A stretch of 64,000 bases of DNA. Origin: Sporodiniella umbellata. Its lineage: Eukaryota > Mucoromycota > Mucoromycetes > Mucorales > Rhizopodaceae. Positions 54,419-64,000 of this stretch are shown piece after piece (within the stretch, counting starts at the first letter, position 1; the number at the start of each line of letters is the position of its first letter). The notes beneath the pieces were generated by a model. The model was not told the origin of the DNA, did no database searches, and was given only the letters and a program-made list of their open reading frames with translations. The stretch is taken from assembly GCA_025677835.1 (NCBI GenBank), contig JAIXMR010000003.1, positions 372,001-436,000 on the forward strand. Reading direction: 5' to 3'. A program made the position numbers and the translations under genes.

Positions 54419-54700
54419 TTATTGTTTTTCCACAGCTGCTCTTGGAATAACTGAACCAGCTTTTTCTTTTTTTTTTCTTTTTTTGATTAATGGAAGCCCG
54501 CCACATACTTCTAGTAGCTTTTGAGCTATCTTCTTTTTAAGAATAAATATATTCAGCCACGAAAGTTTTTTTGTACCTAAAATAAAATACATATATGGAT
54601 AATAGCATGTAAATTCAATGGTAATATACAGCAAAAAGTACAAGAAATTCTCACATAACTATTACAGACAAGACCAAAAAGTATTATGAACACCCCTTAC
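54419..54700. mobile_element. Possible Tc1/mariner remnant
   Basis: TTACAGACAAGACCAAAAAG followed by TATTATGAACACC (54660-54693) resembles the start of Tc1/mariner terminal repeats (CAGT...CCAAAAGTAT...ACACC). An adjacent minus-strand frame (54643-54419) has a coding-like end, IAQKLLEVCGGLPLI and RKKKEKAGSVIPRAAVEKQ, of unknown origin. No matching opposite end was found in the window. Confidence 0.25.
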
Positions 54701-55114
54701 AAATGTAAACTCAATTTTCCCTAATATTATCAACAATAAATGGTGGTAAAAAAAATGCTCAAAAACAAAGCAACAAAATGTTGTTTTTGAGAATCATAGT
54801 TGAAAATAACTCAAATTGATATTTTCTAGTGGTATTGATAAAAAAAACCATATGAGACTTATCAGTGCTATATTGACTATCTAAAATTTAAAAAAAATTA
54901 ACAAGAACTCAGGATAATCAAACTGATTGATACCTTTCATGACTCTAAATTATTTTTATAAATAATCTCAAAGTATGATATTGAAGACTACTGTTGAGCA
55001 CCAAAACATTAAGAAGACAGATTCTATGGCGTATAGATAGCTACACGAATTTAAACATTCAATCTGGAGAGAAAAACAGATCTCAAGAAATAAATAAATG
55101 GCGTAGTCAAAAAC

Positions 55115-55116
<2 letters not shown>

Positions 55117-55162
<46 letters not shown>
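55117..55162. repeat. Very long poly-A run (about 46 nt)
   Basis: The longest homopolymer noticed in the window, 140-170 bp upstream of the Gypsy remnant. It could be a retroposed tail or simple slippage. Confidence 0.8.
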
Positions 55163-55163
<1 letters not shown>

Positions 55164-55299
55164 AATGGTGCGCCTATACAACACATTTATTCTTTTCAAC
55201 TGAAAAATGCACGAGTATGCTTTAATGTTAGCTCCAAAAAGGTTTTTCAATCATAAACTAAAACAACCAGCTATATAAAATTTTTAGTTAAAAAAGAAT

Positions 55300-55990
55300 T
55301 ACGTTCAGACTTCGACAAAGTGAAAACCATAAAAATTACCAGTCTCTGGGTCAATGCGCGGCTTATCATCAACTTAAAGAATACGTGGTAGATAATCTAA
55401 GATCTTTATATAACTTATTAAAGAAGAAGAAGTTTATATGGACAGGTGGGGCGTTTGAAGTTTTTTTTTCAAAAAAAAAAAAAGGGTAGCGACAACATCT
55501 GCCTTGGCGTGTCCAGATTCTAGCTTACCTCATTGTCAATACTGAAAAGTGAGCCTAATAGTATTAGAAGTAGTACTGGCGTATCAAGGGGACCGATATC
55601 ATTTACAAGAATAGCATTAAAGATAGCTAAACATACCTATACTACAACTGAAAAAGAATGTTTTACTATCGTGTATACTTTGGATTGTATTTATTCTTAC
55701 ATATATGAGGTATGTGTCACAACCAATACTGACTATCTAGCTCAAGAGAATATTTAATACCAAGACACACCGAGGATAAATTGCGCGATGAGTTTTTACC
55801 ATATAATTATACGCTTTTACAATAATTTACAGAAAAGGAGCCCTGAGCAAAGATCCTAATGTAATATCCAAAGTACCAGAATGTAAAGCAAATACTATAA
55901 ATAGTGAGACGCTAAAAGATGACATTATAAAAAAAAATTTAGGACTTCGGATGGCTGAAATAACGGTAAAAAGCAATACTAATCTTTTGC
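55300..55990 (+). mobile_element. Ty3/Gypsy reverse transcriptase-RNase H remnant
   Basis: Successive pieces in different frames match the order of a Gypsy pol gene: LRSLYNLLKKKKFIWTGGAF (end of RT), TTSALACPDSSLPHCQY (start of RNase H, normally P-x-L-x-x-PD), GPISFTRIALKIAKHTYTTT, EKECFTIVYTLDCIYSYIYE (RNase H) and YRKGALSKDPNVI (post-RNase H, normally YRKGxxNxxADALSR). Several frameshifts and stops separate them. Upstream RT catalytic and downstream integrase regions were not found, so only an internal scrap remains. Confidence 0.75.
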
Positions 55991-58900
55991 TTTGAGAATC
56001 GATGAGAAAATATAAGAGTTTTTGTAATATATCTTTTCTATATAATATTAAAGGTTTTCTTTTCAATGTAAAAGTTCCAATCCTTTGGTAAGTATACTGT
56101 TTTTTGTTTCTATTTTTTATGTTAATTGTAAATCTGTTAAAAAATTCTGTTTGTTCCGAAACCTCTCATATCGCATTACTTTCACGTGCAAAAGTGCGTT
56201 CTCATAACATTTTTTTTTTTTTAAAAACATTGATAAAAAAGCACATTGTAAGCTCTGGCAACTTGCAATTATTTTTCTTTGTTGATAATTTTTTATAAGC
56301 ATATTTTTTTATACTATAACATTTAAGTATAGTATTTCGGAGATATTCATCAATTCTCTTTGTTTACACTCCAAGAACGCTGAGGCTGTCAATAACGTGA
56401 ACCTGTCTATTATTCGGTATTTTTTTTTATAAATTTCTTGTGTTTTTGGAAGTAATTTTTATGCAGCCACAAGGCTCAACTTGTATTTTCAATTCTTTCC
56501 CAATTTTCCAGTTGTTGTGTTAAGTATAGTCCTGTAAAAACTAGATTTTTCTCTTTCTGTATATTCTTTTGGACAATTCTTCCAGGAAATTTGGCTTTTC
56601 CAATTAGATGGCTAAGTTAAATTGGTTTTTATTCTCTCTCAAGTGTGTTCTTTCATTTGAACTTTTTAAAGTATCTGTTTTTTCTATTCACAATATAGTC
56701 GTATGGTCATGGAACTGACAATCAATTCTGCTAGTAATTTCCCAAAAAAACTGCCTTTTTATTTTGAAGTATTTGACCGTTTGTTAACAGAGCTCAAAAA
56801 TTCTTTACAATCGACTGCTTCTGAGTCAAAAATGAATTTAATGTCTAACGGTTGAATTATGTGTAACTTTCGGAGTTATTTATTTTAAAAGGTTATCGGG
56901 ATGAAGACATTCAATTTGAAGCATTTTTTTTTAGGAAAAAATTGTAAAAGACATTGGAATAAAGATTTTTTTCTTTTTTTGATTAGAACATACGAAGAAG
57001 CTCACTGGTATTTAGTATTGAAAAAAGGGTCAACAGATCAAACTAGCCACCTCCTTTTTTTTCGAGTGGCGCTCATATTTGGAAAAGTCCTCAGGAAGTG
57101 TATACCTTTCTGACTCTTGATATATTTATTTCGGATTAAACCCTCTGGTTTACAACAAGTTCACTGTCAGTTTTTATATACCTTTAGTAGTTTTTTAATT
57201 GCCTAAGAGAAAATTTTTATGAGTATAATGCTAGTTTTTTTTCCGTAGGCCGCCGATCAAGTCTTATTTACAATCAAACAGTACAAAAAAGACTACAAAA
57301 GAAACGGGCCAAAGTGTTTATTTTTTTTATTTCATTGTCGAGACTTTTAAAAGGACAAAACAGTTTCTTTTATATAGCTTTGTTCTTACTGATAAAAACA
57401 TGTTTTCTACATGCAATTGTTTCAATTTGAAGATTTTTTCTTAGCATAACAAAGCGCTAATTTATTTTGTAGCATTGTAAAATTTAAATACCGAAAATGA
57501 AAAAGCAATAGCTGACAACATAAACAAGTTCAAAACAAAACTTTTTATCGTGCTAAATATAAGCAGTTAATGATTTAATTTTAGAGTTCTACCAAACTGT
57601 ATTTTCAACTTAGTTAAAAACATCAAAACATGATAGTAATAAAAAAAAGATAAAAGACTATCAATAAAACCATTAAAACGATGCCTAAATTACGTTTGAG
57701 TCCATAGCTTTCTATGAAAAAATGTTGATAAAAACGCTATTTATAGCCTAAAATGTTTTGAAGGTTTTATAAATTAGGTTTTCACAAAAGCTCAATACTC
57801 TGAAGTAACCAGCAAAAAAAAAAGCAAAAAACGATACAATAAATATTGATACCAATCATAAAAAAGTCCTGATTAAGGAGATATTTATTTTGAAGCGCAT
57901 ATTATTAGAATATGCACGTTTTTCATTTCAAATACATAACTAATTCCATTCATCATCTACACGTTCTCAACAAAAAAGAAAATTACGTAAGTATCTACAA
58001 AAAAAAAAAAAAATGAATGACTAAACACTCCATTTAGCTGAGAATTTGGCTAATCTGCAAAAAATTGTTTGATACCTTTACATTCTTACAAAATAAAATG
58101 AGCGGTAGGAAACCACGCACAGTAGTATTTGAAAAAAAATAATTAAATTATATTCCAAAAACAATTGACACTTGAATTCGTACCAAATTAAAATTTGTTA
58201 AACTCTTGTGTACTTGTTTAAAAGTCAAGCAGTGTTGATACTTAATGGCTAAATATACTAGTAGCCAACGTTAAGTTTGTGACTTAAAAACGATTGATAG
58301 TCTACAAAAACTATTGCTTTGAAAGCATTTAGAAAGAAATAAGGATTTTTGATTATCGTAACCTTCTTGCACGGCCTTTTTGTACCAAAAAGCGACGTTT
58401 TCAATATAATGTTGCAAGTATTGCTGAATATGTAGAGTTGAAAAACCGCAATAACTGCAGCTAATATAAAGTGTAGGAGAAATAATCGCAACAAGACTAA
58501 TAAAAAAAGGTAAAAAAGAAGCCCGCTGAAAAGTTTTTCATTTTACTAAAAGTGTAAAATGGTGGAGATGTCGAAATATCATACCAATATTATATAGGGT
58601 GTTTTTGTAATTATTTTATATTAATTTTTACTACTCAAAAGTGAACAGCTAATGAATAGTATTTTTGAGTTGCACACGGTATTGCATTTCAAATAGTTGG
58701 CTAACTTTGACAGCTACTATATCAAAAAAAGACTCACTTTAGTGTTTATTGTTTCTCTGCATGTGCCAAATTAATTTAATTCGTCAAAAAAGTGCTTCAG
58801 ATACTTGAATATTGCTGGGAAGCCCTTGAATTAAAAAAAACCAACATTATCATGGCTTCATAAAATAGAAAGATTAAATCAGGGGATTTAATCGTACAGT

Positions 58901-60682
58901 GAAGTATACAGTGAACAAATAAAAGACTTTCTTTATAGCAACTCAACTTTTTGGCTTTTTATTTCGCGCTTTGGTATTTTTTCACGGATAGATACTATTT
59001 TCTAAGAACTGCCAATATAAATAGCTTATTGTATTCATCAAACTACGTACGATCTAATGCATATGTGCTTTTTTTTTGTTTGATCTATTTTTGGTAGTTC
59101 GAGTGATATGCAAATTGCTGAGTTATTATTCAGAAAGATATAATTAAGCAAGCGCAAAATGTAATTTGTTTGGATCAAGAATAAAATTTAAGATCATAAA
59201 CTAAAACAGATGATTTCTTTAAAAAAAAAGGTTTTTTGTAAAAAGTATTAACGTTATGGCAAAACATAGCAACATCTATTGCTTTATTTATCGATACTAT
59301 TCTTTATTAGTTAATGTCTTATAATTAAATACTGAAAAAAAGGATAATACACTCTTACTAAAGTAGTTTCTTTATTAGATCTACCCTTTACGAAATCGTT
59401 GAATATCAAATAAAGAGCAAACTTATTGGTTTTGACGTCTTGGAAATTTAAGATTTCAAATAAAAAAGCAGTAAAATATGATTAGTTTGAAGTTAATACA
59501 AGGTATTACAATAACATTAAAAAACGGTACGTAAAAATGTATTTATCTGGATAAATATTTAAATAAAAAAAAATTGAAAAGGCTTTCAGGGATACTAAAT
59601 TAAAGACTAGAGTTTTTTTTAGGTACCATTGCACCTTAATGTTTAAATTCAGTAGTCATAAAAAAGCTTATAAAATACAAAAAAAAAAAAAAACTATAGC
59701 ACTACGTAATACGACTAGTTGAATTTGTGCAGCTTATAATAAATCATATAGGTACAACTGGCGACATCTTTTTGGGTTTTAAGCAGTGATACAGTGAATT
59801 TAGGTAACCCTTTCTTTTTTCTTTTAAGAGAGATCCCCAACTACACATAGGCCTTCCGCTTGCTGTTTTATTTATATAACGTCTTTATATGGCCTGACAT
59901 TCACAATAATTCAACGAACCAGTACTAAGCCGTGCTATTTATTTACAGTATGGGTTTTAACCCAGGATTATTAATCTCTTTTTTCGGGTTTTTATTTGCA
60001 CACAGTCGATCATAGAGAAAAAAAAAGTCATACAATTATTAGCTCCTGACGGTTTGAGGGGCATATAAAGTAAAAATTTAATAGCCGAACTAATTACTGA
60101 GGGTTTTAGAGAGCCCTGGCCATGGAAAAGGGATACAGCTATGTCAGTTTTTTTAAGTTTGTTCTTTACTCTTAATTCTCTGTGAATGAAAAGCCTAAGA
60201 CAAAGCTAGAGACTTATCCTAGTTTCAGTTTGTTTTTTTTAAAAAAACGACAGCAGATGTCATAAATGATTTTTGGGACTTTTGTAAGGCATACTTTAAA
60301 TTTGGTTGCTGTCAACATTGTGACAACGGATATTTTTCAGTACACAACAGCTGTACAGCTGTCATTCTGCACTATTGTTTTATTGTTTTTTTCTTTGACA
60401 CAAATTAAATACAAACAGCGTGATTTGCTTTTGCGATATTGGATTGTTAGACTTGTCTCTTTTTCTCATACTCTTCTTCTATTGAATTTAAAGCATTCTT
60501 GGAATATTGTTTGTACGTGACTTTGAACTCTCCTTGTATAAAAGAAGTAGTAGTGATTGAAAAAAGCCAAAAAACTTTAATGTACGAGAAGGATTTTTTA
60601 TTATAATTTACACACGCTTTTTTGTTTGTTTGTTTGTTTATGTTATTCACACAGTAAGAGAAGTGGAGGGGGCAGAAAATAT
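55991..60682. other. AT-rich gene desert, continued
   Basis: About 4.7 kb with no recognisable gene. The frames present (for example 56901-57113, 58258-58494, 60266-60520) are short, hydrophobic or lysine-rich and match nothing. Some may be unrecognisable relics of mobile elements. Confidence 0.45.
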
Positions 60683-61055
60683 TTACAAAGCCTTGTCACC
60701 AAAGGTTTCGTCTGTCTTGTTGACAATATGGCCGAACTTGTTGGGATCGGTAGAGTGCATATCGCTGATATCACCGCGGATGTTGTCCATCAAAGATTGG
60801 TTAGCAGTATGTCCTATTTCAGTAGAGGCAGGTTCGCTCATGGTATGAGCAGCAACAGTTTCCGCGTTTTGTTGAGCAGCTTCGAGCATATCGCTGGTTT
60901 TTTCAGTAGCCTATAAAAACATACACGTCAACAAAAAGCGCCTATAGAAAACAAACCGCACTTACACTGCTGACAAGGTTGCTAATGTCGTTCTTCAAGT
61001 TGGCGTTACGTTCTTGGAATTGAGCTTCCATTTGGGCATCAGTCATGTTTTCCAT
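60683..61055 (-). CDS. Small hydrophilic protein of unknown function
   Basis: Two exons (61055-60966, 60910-60683) give 105 residues: ENMTDAQMEAQFQERNANLK, SNLVSSATEKTSDMLEAAQQ, then PASTEIGHTANQSLMDNIRG and DPNKFGHIVNKTDETFGDKA. It is acidic, cysteine-free, without hydrophobic core, and probably helical or intrinsically disordered, reminiscent in composition of small stress or LEA-like proteins, though no family match is claimed. Codon choice (GCT, GAC, AAC, AAG, ATC) is strongly biased as in highly expressed genes, unlike the AT-rich surroundings. The intron has canonical GTAAGT...TAG ends. Confidence 0.75.
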
Positions 61056-61594
61056 TTTTTGTTATTTTGTTTTGATTGTTTATAGAAAATAAAAGTTTTG
61101 ATAGACAATTGGTTCTTTTTATATCAAAATAAAAAATGAAAGTAATTATGCAAGCGCTACGTCAAAGCAACAGCCACTTGCATATATACATTGTGTATGG
61201 AGATTACATCATTGTGAACATCTTCTCCACACCACTGACTTCCCTATTTCGTCATTGCATTTAAACCCCCGCTCGCGGCTAAACAATTCGTCATGCCGTC
61301 ATTTGTGATCCAAGTACACCCAACACTTGGAATAGAGCCAAGTGGTACTTTGCACTACTTACAAAAAAAAACATAGAAAGTTACCTCTGCCTTTTATGTA
61401 GTGTACGAAAAAAAATAACAATAAATAAAAAAGAACGAGCGATCCAGCTAGGACTAAGTCCTGCTAAAATGTTGTAAAAATACTTTAAGACTTTGATAAG
61501 AAAAGAATTAGAGAAGGGTTTATTAGGTTATAGTAATAAAATATGTATATACAGATAGTAATGATGGTACTAGTAGTAAGAAGACAGCCTTTTT
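61056..61594. other. Spacer, promoter of the small hydrophilic protein
   Basis: AT-rich, except a short GC patch with CCCCGCTCGCGG near 61267. No gene seen. Confidence 0.4.
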
Positions 61595-62014
61595 TTAAAG
61601 CAAGTCAATGTCTTCCATTGAAGTATCTGAGGATAAACTGAAAGATGATACGAGATGAGGGAGTACATAAGGCTGGGTTTCTACAAAGGAAGAAGGAGTA
61701 AAGAAATCATGTTTCTCAGTTAAACGGCTTGTCAAGCATTCTTTCCCAGGCAAGCTAAACTCGACTTCTTCCACATCAATCCAATGGTCTCTTTTTCCCG
61801 TCAAAGTAGGTGAAGGGGGTATATAGAGTCCACTATCGACTGTTGATAGTTTATAGACCTCGGCTTCGTGGGATTCAACCAAGGGTATCAGTATTCTTTT
61901 GGTTTGGAGAGTAGCTTCGGGTATCTTTTCTTCAATGGCTTGCGGCTCCAATGGAGCTTTGGCTCTCTGCCAGAATTTGAGAGATTTGTATCTAGATTCA
62001 GTAACAGCAGCCAT
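61595..62014 (-). CDS. Hypothetical protein (139 residues)
   Basis: A single exon. It starts AAVTESRYKSLKFWQRAKAP and contains a phospho-site-rich patch (YIPPSPTLTGKRDHWIDVEE) and an acidic end (SSDTSMEDIDLL). No domain, signal or membrane helix is visible. The non-random composition and the good start context (CAATGGCT) support a real protein. Function unknown. Confidence 0.6.
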   Translation of the reverse strand: MAAVTESRYKSLKFWQRAKAPLEPQAIEEKIPEATLQTKRILIPLVESHEAEVYKLSTVDSGLYIPPSPTLTGKRDHWIDVEEVEFSLPGKECLTSRLTEKHDFFTPSSFVETQPYVLPHLVSSFSLSSDTSMEDIDLL

Positions 62015-62668
62015 TGTTTACACTATTTTTTTTCTTAAAAAGTTTTTTTTTAAAAAAAAAACGAAATGAATTGAAAACTAAAGTGCTATTTTATATGCTT
62101 CTGATTTCGGAAAGCTTATTGTTAAACGTCATATCCTAATATGATTGCCTCTACCTCTTTTTTCTGCAAACTAAAACGGTGTGTATGGAATTTCTTTTGG
62201 AGACGGTACGGATAAAACCAAAGCCTCTTTTTGTCCATGAATTTCGCTTCCTTTTTTTTTGTGAGCTTATAATTCAAAGTGAAATTAATTTTAGGAAGAC
62301 AGAAATCGAACAACAGGGTCAATGGCTGTTTAATAGAACGATAAGAACAGAAGAGGACCCACACTATATTTTTACGTCATGAAAAGCCAAGAAGTAGACT
62401 TAAATAGGTCATTCTTTCCATAAAGAAGAAATCTCATACGTTTTCTCTAAAGTAAGTCTATAATTAAAAAAAGGGAAAGTAGAAAAGTACAATTTTAGTG
62501 CTCAAGAAAATTAAGCTCACAGTGCCATTATTCTTCTGGAATACGACCTTAAAAAAGCTGTGTCATGCAAAAAAGAATACGCCTAAAAACCAAATTTAGC
62601 TTTTTTTGTTTTTAAAGTCCAGCGCGTTTTTTTTTTTTTTTTTTGGACTTGTTTTTTTAGAAAAAAAA

Positions 62669-63703
62669 ATGCTACGTTTATCTTCAGTTCGCTTACATTG
62701 TTTAAGAATGAAAAGGGAAATGACCACAACGGTTGAGACCGCGGCCAAAAAAGTAAAGACAACCGCCCCAAAAAAAGGCGCTTGGGAGCCTTTCGATCCC
62801 AGTATACCCAACAATACCACTTTTCCTACTTCTTTAAATTTCCCACCTCAGGCCGACAATACACTTAAACTAGCTTCTTATAACGTGGCAAGTTTAGCTG
62901 CAAGCATTAAGAAAGGGTTTTTGAAATATGTCAAGGCTGAAAACCCGGATATCCTTTGTATTCAAGAAACCAAAATGAACCAAAAACCGATTAGTTCTGT
63001 AAGTAAAGAAGACTATCCTTATCAGTATTGGTCTTTTAGCGATAAAAAGGGCTATGGTAAAAAAAAAAAAGAAAGATAAGGGACTTAACCAACCCATTTT
63101 GTTTTTTCAGCGGGTGTAGCAGTCTTTTCAAAACGTGAACCCAAGAGTGTGAGCTATGAGTTACCTGGAAATTCCGAAAAAGGACGGGTAATTACTCTTC
63201 AATTTGAAAAAACCGTGTTTATCTCGAGTTATGTGCCTAACGCAGGCGATAAATTGGTCCGGTTAAATGAACGGCGTGTGTTTAATCAGGCTATGGAAGA
63301 CCATATTCGTGGTTTCCAAAAAGAGAGCAAATCAGTGATCTGGGCTGGCGATCTAAACGTCGCGCATACGGCTATGGATCTAGCTAGACCCGAAACCAAT
63401 GAGCGCAGTGCAGGTTTTACCATTGAAGAACGAACAGATATGACCAAGATCTTGACAGAAAAAGAAGGCCAGCCTGCATTAATTGACACCTGGCGTCATC
63501 TTCATCCAGAACAAAAGGGGCACTATACCTATTACAGCTATCGATTCAAGTGTCGTGAAAAGCGTATGGGCTGGCGTCTGGACTACTTTATCATCACCCC
63601 AGATTTGCTTGACCGTCTTGTTGAAAGTGACATAAGACATGAAGTATGGGGTGCCAGTGATCATGTACCTATCATCATGACTTTGAAAGAAAAAGACTTG
63701 TAG
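62669..63703 (+). CDS. AP endonuclease of the APE1/ExoIII family
   Basis: Two exons (62669-63056, 63111-63703) give 326 residues. Catalytic landmarks of the EEP fold: LASYNVASL (Asn), LCIQETK (metal-binding Glu), SSYVPNAG (Tyr), WAGDLNVAHTAMDLARP (Asp and Asn), ERSAGFTIEER, MGWRLDYF and ASDHVPI (Asp-His pair). This enzyme cuts DNA 5' to abasic sites in base-excision repair. The N-terminus MLRLSSVRLHCLRM is arginine-rich and free of acids, like a mitochondrial presequence; the next Met starts KREMTT...KKVK, which looks nuclear. Alternative starts could supply both compartments (inference). Confidence 0.92.
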
Positions 63704-63768
63704 AAAAATAAACACAAAAATCTTTTTTTTTTTTATTGCTATTGCTTGTTTTCCGCTTTTTTCTTTTC

Positions 63769-64000
63769 CTAAGTGTTAGGCTTGTATTCTGTTTCATGCG
63801 GCTTCATAGGGTATTCATTAGGTCGATAGCTTTCTATATAGCTCGTGCTGGGCGGTACAAACCGACGGGCAGGTTGAAACAAGTCTTCGTCTCCATGGTT
63901 ATTCACATATGCCTTTGGTTCATTTTGACGGCCCATACATCCTATACGGCGACTGAACCAAAAAAAAAGACCAACTAAAAGCGCAATACCCGCTAAAAAT
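63769..64000 (-). CDS. Membrane protein, 3' part (partial at right edge)
   Basis: The minus-strand frame is open from the right edge to the stop at 63769-63771, about 76 residues. It starts inside a membrane helix (FLAGIALLVGLFFWF) followed by a basic stop-transfer (SRR) and a cytosolic tail: GCMGRQNEPKAYVNNHGDED, RRFVPPSTSYIESYRPNEYP, ending HETEYKPNT. This is the C-terminus of a single- or multi-pass protein with a tyrosine/proline-rich tail, the style of fungal surface sensors or SKG6/TM anchors. Family unknown. The coding ends of this gene and the AP endonuclease converge. Confidence 0.6.
   Translation of the reverse strand, partial: FLAGIALLVGLFFWFSRRIGCMGRQNEPKAYVNNHGDEDLFQPARRFVPPSTSYIESYRPNEYPMKPHETEYKPNT

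Larger units (their letters stand above)
49284..55299. other. AT-rich gene desert
   Basis: About 6 kb without a recognisable gene, RNA or intact mobile element. It is strongly AT-rich with frequent stops and short A/T runs (for example 51129-51152). A possible Tc1/mariner end at 54660-54700 is listed separately. Confidence 0.5.

Noticed and set aside
60266..60520. 84-codon hydrophobic plus-strand frame
   Set aside because: No start context, codon bias or family signal; AT-rich DNA often gives hydrophobic frames by chance.
62122..62382. Overlapping frames on both strands (for example plus-strand end EEDPHYIFTS)
   Set aside because: Both look slightly protein-like, but neither could be joined to further exons or a family; undecidable by eye.

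Overview
The window looks like nuclear DNA of a filamentous fungus, most likely from the Mucoromycota (Mucorales-type). This is inferred from several traits. Genes are compact and split by many 40-80 bp introns. There are fungal-specific families (PDR-type ABC transporter, Golgi UPF0658 family, fungal MHR regulator, MIC19). Spacers are AT-rich and full of poly-T/poly-A runs. No bacterial, organellar, rRNA or tRNA signature was found. Exon joins were worked out by hand from splice signals, codon phase and family conservation, so boundaries are proposals.

Region 1-24 kb is gene-rich: the 3' end of an arrestin-like gene, an RWD/DUF1115 (RWDD2-like) gene, two neighbouring minus-strand genes with ubiquitin-binding motifs (UIM, UBZ4), a 7-exon G-protein alpha subunit, ribosomal protein eL37, TFIID subunit TAF4, then four minus-strand genes in a row: MIC19, an OS-9/YOS9-type ER lectin, an LRR protein and the histone chaperone HIR1/HIRA. 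These are followed by ARP8 (INO80 complex) and a DUF1749 alpha/beta hydrolase whose coding ends overlap tail to tail.

Region 24-42 kb: a tiny membrane-protein ORF, a UPF0658-like Golgi membrane protein, a full-size PDR-type ABC exporter, a SCA7-domain (SGF73-like) SAGA subunit, a G-patch protein, an E2F partner (DP), a hypothetical protein, a NIPA-type magnesium transporter, an FCP1/NIF-like protein that has lost its catalytic aspartates, a cis-prenyltransferase (RER2/DHDDS type) and an MHR-domain regulator with no zinc cluster.

Region 42-50 kb is an accessory island. A decayed element (42601-44221) is bounded by ~118 bp inverted repeats and encodes a protein with a serine-recombinase-like motif. 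Next to it, two practically identical 1.16 kb copies of a dead IS630/Tc1-like transposase gene lie in inverted orientation around a PD-(D/E)XK-nuclease-like gene. Nearly all visible lesions are C-to-T type changes.

Region 49.3-60.6 kb is an AT-rich gene desert with a shredded Ty3/Gypsy RT-RNase H remnant and a possible Tc1/mariner end. Genes resume at 60.7 kb with a small hydrophilic protein, a hypothetical protein, an APE1-type AP endonuclease and, at the right edge, the 3' end of a minus-strand membrane protein gene. The genes are mostly unrelated housekeeping functions. Several act on chromatin or transcription (TAF4, HIR1, ARP8, SGF73, DP), but nothing shows they are co-regulated.
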